From the NCBI GenBank assembly GCA_022818135.1, contig JAFMSR010000005.1, forward strand, positions 19,615,991-19,679,990: a stretch of DNA of 64,000 nucleotides. Reading direction: 5' to 3'. This stretch comes from Saxidomus purpurata. Taxonomy: Eukaryota; Mollusca; Bivalvia; Venerida; Veneridae. Every line of letters starts with the position of its first letter. Position 1 is the stretch's first letter. The notes beneath the pieces were generated by a model. It was not told the DNA's origin. It saw only the letters and a list, made by a program, of their open reading frames with translations, and made no database searches. Below are positions 59,636-64,000 of this stretch, piece after piece. A program made the translations under genes and the position numbers.

Positions 59636-62600
59636 CTCTGCAACTGGGGACATCTTTTTCAAAGCCTATTGATAATAGTGTATTATCGTTTTAAAAAGTT
59701 GAAACAAAGTATCAAATGTGAGAAATAGTTTCAATAATAACACTTCAATTTGCCTTAAAGTTTGTGTTTTAAACTTCCGGTTCAAAGTGAATATCAAAGT
59801 CACGCTGAAAAGTGCTTAAAATAAAAGAGTTTTGAAACAAAATGAATGTAAGCATCATTTTTTGTATATTACAAAAGGAAAGTAAAATCCATTCTTTAAG
59901 AATCATGCCTTCAGAATATCTTAGAAAGTAATATAATATTGAAGAAATCGGTGTCAAAAACGCGAAGTGTTACCTAACTGTCAAGCCCTAAAACACACGA
60001 GCATGTTTAAATAAAACTGACATCAATAATAAACTTTATTTTCATAAGGTGAAAGGTCGAAGATAAAAACATATCATATAACAGTAGCAACTGAATGTTA
60101 AAATTATGATTTAACGCACTAACTACATGTTACTAATTTTCGGACAAAATGACACGGCCTGTATGAAGATGCAGCGGCATATACGACATTTTATTTTTTT
60201 AATCGGCCTATACTACAGTTTTAGTTTTAAATTTGGTAATTTGAAAAACTCTTTACGCCGTTTGAAAGCGTCTCACCACACTTTTAAACACATGTAGCCT
60301 TTAACGGTCAATTAACTATTTCAGCGGATTAGTTTGAAACATGCCTTAAATGTCTTGCAAAAAGTTGCTACTCGATATATATGCAACATATTTTGCGTTT
60401 CGGCCGATACCTATATGCCGAAGAGGGTTATAGTTTCATTTGTACAAAAATAGCAGTGCGGCCTAACTACTGATGTAGCTTATACACAGCGAAATATTTG
60501 TTAATATACGGGAGTGTACCTTCTAATATATTTCGGATACACAGACATATTCGGGGAATTCTTTTCTTCACTATACATTTTGTATATAGGTGATTTTCAT
60601 AACGTTCTATATCCAAATATTTTTGTAGGGTTAAAGCAATTTTGAAGCCCTTCCTACACTTGATGCATTTTGTTTCGACAGTAGTTTTTATTGAAGAACT
60701 GTCGCTTCAAAAAATAAGGACGAAATATTGCAAATAATTTTAGCATAACTTTTAGCATAACTTTTGATTGTGACTGATAATATAAGTCTTAAGTCAATAT
60801 CTAACCTGGTAACCAGGACCTGTTATATCACTTTTACTAAATAATACATCAGCCTTATTCACTGTTTTGTTCTAAAGCCAGTCTACTACCCAGCACTGAT
60901 CCAGCACTGATAAAACTGCAAGAGTGCATAAAACAAACTCATATAAAATAGATTGGTAATAATGCATGAAATATAGAAAACAAAGAACATAAATTTTATC
61001 AGAATTGTACATGTAACTAGCCAACCTCAAATTCCAAGCATATTTTTCTTTTCTTCTTTCTAGGGTCTGTCTGCAGTAGTTCTTGAAATGCTTGTGGAAA
61101 TGTAGCTGCTGGCAATGCCGCAGTTGATAGCATCAACGCTTCTGCTACTGCTTGATAAACAAATATGTACTGATCCTGAAATATTAGCATGTAAACAATT
61201 TTTTAAAAGGAATAGTGTAAAATCAGATATAGCGTACATGTACTATTTTCGCTGCTTTTTTAAATTCCAGGCTGAGATTTATAGTTTTCTAAGAGTTTAA
61301 ACCTGGTCACGAATCGATGTAAGAGACAAACATGCTAGATAAAAGTGTGCCATGCAGAAAACGGATTGTTAAAACTTGACGTTTAAACAAATTTGTTACT
61401 TTTCAATTCATCTGTTTCGCTCATCTCGCACTGTGTGCCAGGTAGAGCTTTTGGGTGGATAATTGTCCGTCCGCCGGGCCAATATCGATATAACATAGTA
61501 GGACTGTTCCTTGCATAACCCTTTACTAAAGTTGTTCAAAGAACTTTATCTATTCCATGCAGATCTCTGGTTGCTATGGCAAAACTTTTTTTTTTAAGTC
61601 TACTTCTCTGAAACTACGAAGCCTAGAGCATATATATTTAGCATGAAGCATTGCCTAGTAGACCTCTATCAAGGTCGTTTAAAAAATGATCACTAGGTCA
61701 AAACTGACCCCGTCCGGTCTGTCACTTGATTTTACAACGGCTTAACACAAGGCATTAAGCTTAGATATTTGGCATGTACATGTAGCATTGCCTCGTAGAC
61801 CTTTACAACAATTGTTCAAATAAGCCCCTCTGTTAAAATTGACCCCGCCCAGGAGTCACTTAATTTAACACAGGTTCCTATTGGAAAAACTTTAAAAAAA
61901 CTTTTTCTCTGTAACCACAAGGCATAGAGCTAAGCTATTTAGTTTATAGAATTGATTAGTTGACCTCTGCAAAGTTTGTTCAAATCATGCTCCTGTAGTC
62001 AATTTTGACACCGCCTATAGGTTCACTTGATTTACATATAAAGGGAAACCTTAAAAAATCCTCTTCTCCGAAATCACAAGGTCTACAGCTATTTAGTATG
62101 TAACAGTGACTAGTAGACCTCTTCATATTGTTCAAATAATGCCCGCGGGGTCAAAAATGACCCTGTCGGGGGAAGGTGGATCACTTTGTATAGAAAATGT
62201 TTTTAAAAAATCATCGCCAAAAGCATGAGGTGTATAGCTGATATATTTGGTATGTAACATTGTCTAGTTGTCCTCTACCAAGTTTCTTAAAATCATGCAA
62301 ATAGTGTCAGAATTGACCACGCCCACTGTAGGGGGTTTGTCGTAGGAGAAACCTAGCTTCAAATGACTTGTATAACAACCACTGACTTACCAAACAACCA
62401 CTGACGTCCTTATCAACAGGTGACTTCCTTATTATACAGTGATCTCTCTCGCAATCAGTAACTTTTTTCCCTTTAAACAAGTGACTTCCTGAGCAACCAG
62501 TGACTTTCCCTAGCAACCAGTGACTTTCTTAGCAGCTATTGACTCCCCATAGCAACTATTGACTTCCTTAGGAAAGTGCACTGGTACTCAGGTCAGCGAA

Positions 62601-63607
62601 AATGGCCATGATGGCCCTCTTGTTGTATTTCGCTATGGACGGCTTTTATTTGATGTTTCTGTTTAGAACGCTTTTTTGCTGAATGGATTACAAATGCCTT
62701 CAAATTACGAAGGAGTTTTATTAAAGAGTTTGCTTAAAGTATCCGGCTTAAATCCTCAGATGCTTTTGTGTATATGACCGTTTCAGTGATTTGACCTTTA
62801 ACGTAAATCTGTCTTTGTTATATTTATGTCCATCTATGTTCTATACCAGCTTTGAAATAAGATGAAGAATATGAATCAAACCGATGCTTTAAATGGATTT
62901 TATTTTTACTTTTTTAAAAATAAAACAGTAACCTAACTTTCACCAGTTCAAAGAATGCACTGTATGGAATCAGGTAGGACATTTTTGCTCACCTGCGTTT
63001 GAACTGAACTGACTCTCTGTTTGCGCAAAGACTCAACAACTCCTGCCACATCAATATACCCAACTGCTTTTCCCTGTTCCGAAGCATTGTCCAGTGCAAT
63101 AAATGTACCCGTTCTTCCAACACCAGCACTATTAAAATAATATAATTCAATCAGACATAGGCTTGTTCCTTGTATTTGTGTTATTATCCTCAAGTGTAAA
63201 ATCCTCTAAAGTAGTCTAATCCACATCCATTTTAATGTATCTGTAAAGGTATTTCGTGAATAATCTACGGTAATTGATAGGTAGACCATTTTTCTACTTG
63301 ATTGCTTATAGAAACCATAATGTACTGAAAAGGTATTGGATACTTTCAATCAAACAAATTGTTGCGATGGACATAGGCTCAATTTATATTATTTGGAATT
63401 GGTTTTACAATATAAGTATTTATAAAACCGAGCTGTTATCAGAATGTAAACAGACCTGCAATGGACAACGATAGGTCCATTTCCAGATATTGGAGCATTA
63501 TTCACCTTACTCAAAAACTGTACAATTGATGATGCATAGTTCGGAACACCTCTGTCTGGCCATGCCGTAAAATGAAACTGAGTCACTGTCTTTTCTGGCG
63601 AATCATC
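55159..63607 (-). CDS. Receptor-type tyrosine-protein phosphatase gene C, 3' part: D1 from WPD loop, and D2
   Basis: Exons in order: 63456-63607, 62993-63128, 61026-61175, 59566-59635, 58081-58157, 57639-57800, 57202-57330, 55907-56052, 55350-55485, 55159-55236. They total 1236 nt: 411 residues plus TAA, no internal stop. D1 carries QFHFTAWPDRGVP, VVHC-SAGVGRTGTF, the Q-loop side QRVSSVQTQDQYIF and the EFE linker. D2 runs from RRKNRYSNVLP and EAEYINAVFLP through AFIITQTPMESTMEDFWRLV, EEYWPND and VLVHC-MNGVDKSGLFCVI to the C-terminus EQFQFCHEAVLEFIHQY. D1 has the catalytic Cys, Arg and WPD Asp, so it should be active. The ectodomain exons lie beyond the right edge. Introns hold mariner and inverted-end elements. 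Confidence 0.92.
56170..56612 (+). mobile_element. Mariner-like transposase remnant
   Basis: Broken plus-strand frames read YTLGDITRFIWDSL, GGHLLKDDRKGCV, VCVETARKLLKIFPEKG, FANV, KVGNKLWAHRNDKRPIIAH and FYAKVFSGEKLAMQYATK. The order matches mariner transposases (LLTxxQKxxRV, ETARKLL, FANV, WATKNAKRPVIAKRT). Many shifts and stops. Located in a gene C intron between exons 57202-57330 and 55907-56052. Confidence 0.65.
58474..59448 (+). mobile_element. GGGCCAAGATGGCCC / GCTCACC element, copy 2
   Basis: The left end GAACAAGAGGGCCAAGATGG continues as CCCTATATCGCTCACCT. The right end GCTCACCCTGGCATAGCCAG continues as GTGAGCT and is itself a hairpin. The body has four diverged units of about 165 bp, each with AGCTCTAGGCC-like words, TTGTGGTTTCAGAGA and AAGATTTTTAAAGTTTTCC. 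In the gene C intron between exons 59566-59635 and 58081-58157. Confidence 0.75.
61026..63607 (-). CDS. Gene C D1 catalytic core (WPD loop and P-loop)
   Basis: Exon 63456-63607 contains the WPD loop (FTAWPDRGVP) and ends VVHC plus AG. Exon 62993-63128 opens with T, giving HC-S-AGVGRTG, the CX5R phosphate-binding loop. Exon 61026-61175 continues DQYIFVYQAVAEALM and ends in LEFE. The intron splits the signature motif right after the catalytic cysteine codon in phase 2, and the same position is split in D2. The start of 63456-63607 at AAG|GATGATTCG is the best acceptor, but an upstream start is possible. Confidence 0.92.
61426..62626 (-). mobile_element. Same element family, inverted copy 3 with extra minisatellite
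   Basis: The ends are reversed relative to copies 1 and 2: the left side carries the hairpin end (GTGTGCCAGGTAGAGCTTTT, TAATTGTCCGTCCG) and the right side AATGGCCATGATGGCCCTCT and TGTT. Units with AGTAGACCTCT and CAAGG-AGAGC recur. The right third (62360-62580) is a GACTTCCT-AGCAACCAGT minisatellite. Gene C intron between exons 62993-63128 and 61026-61175. Confidence 0.7.
62360..62580. repeat. About 20-24-bp minisatellite (AGCAACCAGTGACTT)
   Basis: About nine imperfect copies of AACCAGTGACTTCCTTA or near forms, such as AGCAACCAGTGACTTTCC and AGCAACTATTGACTTCC. Found only in copy 3 of its host element. Confidence 0.7.
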
Positions 63608-63738
63608 CTTGAACAAACGAAGTATCATAATAAATGTACGTTTGCAGTTTATTACAGAAATGGCTTTTATGACAAAGAAGTCTACACTAATATATCAAGC
63701 AAAACATAAAACTGCAGACAAAATTACAACTACATGTT

Positions 63739-64000
63739 AAAAACAAAAGACCAAGATGGCATTTTATCGCTCATCTGAGTACATGACTTATCTATGACCC
63801 AACGTGAACAAAATTTAACCTTTAACTATATATCATAAACACTAACATCTTGTTTGACCATTGCAAGACAAACAATCTCACCATTTTACATGACGATTTG
63901 CTATTCAATGTAACTACTAGAGTATTTACAATGTGTTTCGTAGATATAATCCGGTAACCTAGTGTTTTAATCCCATGTTACCAACAATTAATCTTTGACC
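63739..64000 (+). mobile_element. Same element family, copy 4, cut by the window edge
   Basis: Starts AACAAAAGACCAAGATGGCA, then TTTTATCGCTCATCTGAG, matching the left ends of copies 1 and 2. Continues to the right edge. Intron of gene C upstream of exon 63456-63607. Confidence 0.6.

Overview
The window looks like nuclear DNA from a marine bivalve mollusc. It is AT-rich, has long introns with GT-AG boundaries, is crowded with short inverted-repeat elements of kinds I associate with bivalves, and carries a lectin/sushi receptor phosphatase family. This placement is inference: no rRNA or mitochondrial marker is present. Every recognisable cellular gene is on the minus strand, so the genes read from high to low coordinates.

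Layout. (1) 1-21.4 kb holds the 3' two thirds of SMC6, a subunit of the SMC5/6 chromosome-maintenance complex. Fifteen exons were placed by reading frame and splice sites. They run from the first coiled coil through the hinge and second coiled coil to the C-terminal head, and the signature/Walker B exons lie off the left edge. The exon just before the ABC signature is present in two diverged, same-phase copies (7036-7197 and 2798-2956), which look like mutually exclusive exons. (2) 21.5-22.7 kb is an LTR retrotransposon end (LTR, primer-binding site, start of gag) running into exactly 500 N. The gap cuts two genes: SMC6 lacks its N-terminal head on one side, and a receptor phosphatase lacks most of its catalytic domain on the other. 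(3) 22.8-36.4 kb is receptor phosphatase gene A: signal peptide, F-type-lectin-like domain, six CCP/sushi modules, one membrane span, and the first part of a PTP domain. The 13 exons sum to 831 codons in one open frame. (4) 37.9-50.0 kb is gene B, a decayed sister copy. Its lectin-like and first CCP exons are intact, one CCP exon is truncated without an acceptor, the membrane exon is frameshifted, and the phosphatase exons are gone, with a LINE fragment in their place. (5) 55.2-63.6 kb is the 3' end of gene C: an intact-looking D1 phosphatase from the WPD loop onward, and a D2 whose P-loop arginine is replaced by lysine. Its start is off the right edge.

A segment of about 2 kb beyond the last exon of C (53.5-55.2 kb) recurs at 37.9-40.2 kb. 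This marks B as a former full-length tandem duplicate with an internal deletion. A, B and C therefore form a head-to-tail array of lectin/CCP receptor tyrosine phosphatases, candidates for glycan or non-self sensing at the cell surface. That function is inferred from domains only.

The rest is introns and intergenic DNA with Tc1, mariner and LINE remnants, several inverted-repeat elements found by pairing their ends, tRNA-like SINEs, a dimer of a 143-bp-repeat element, and minisatellites. I found no rRNA, no functional tRNA gene and no CRISPR array.
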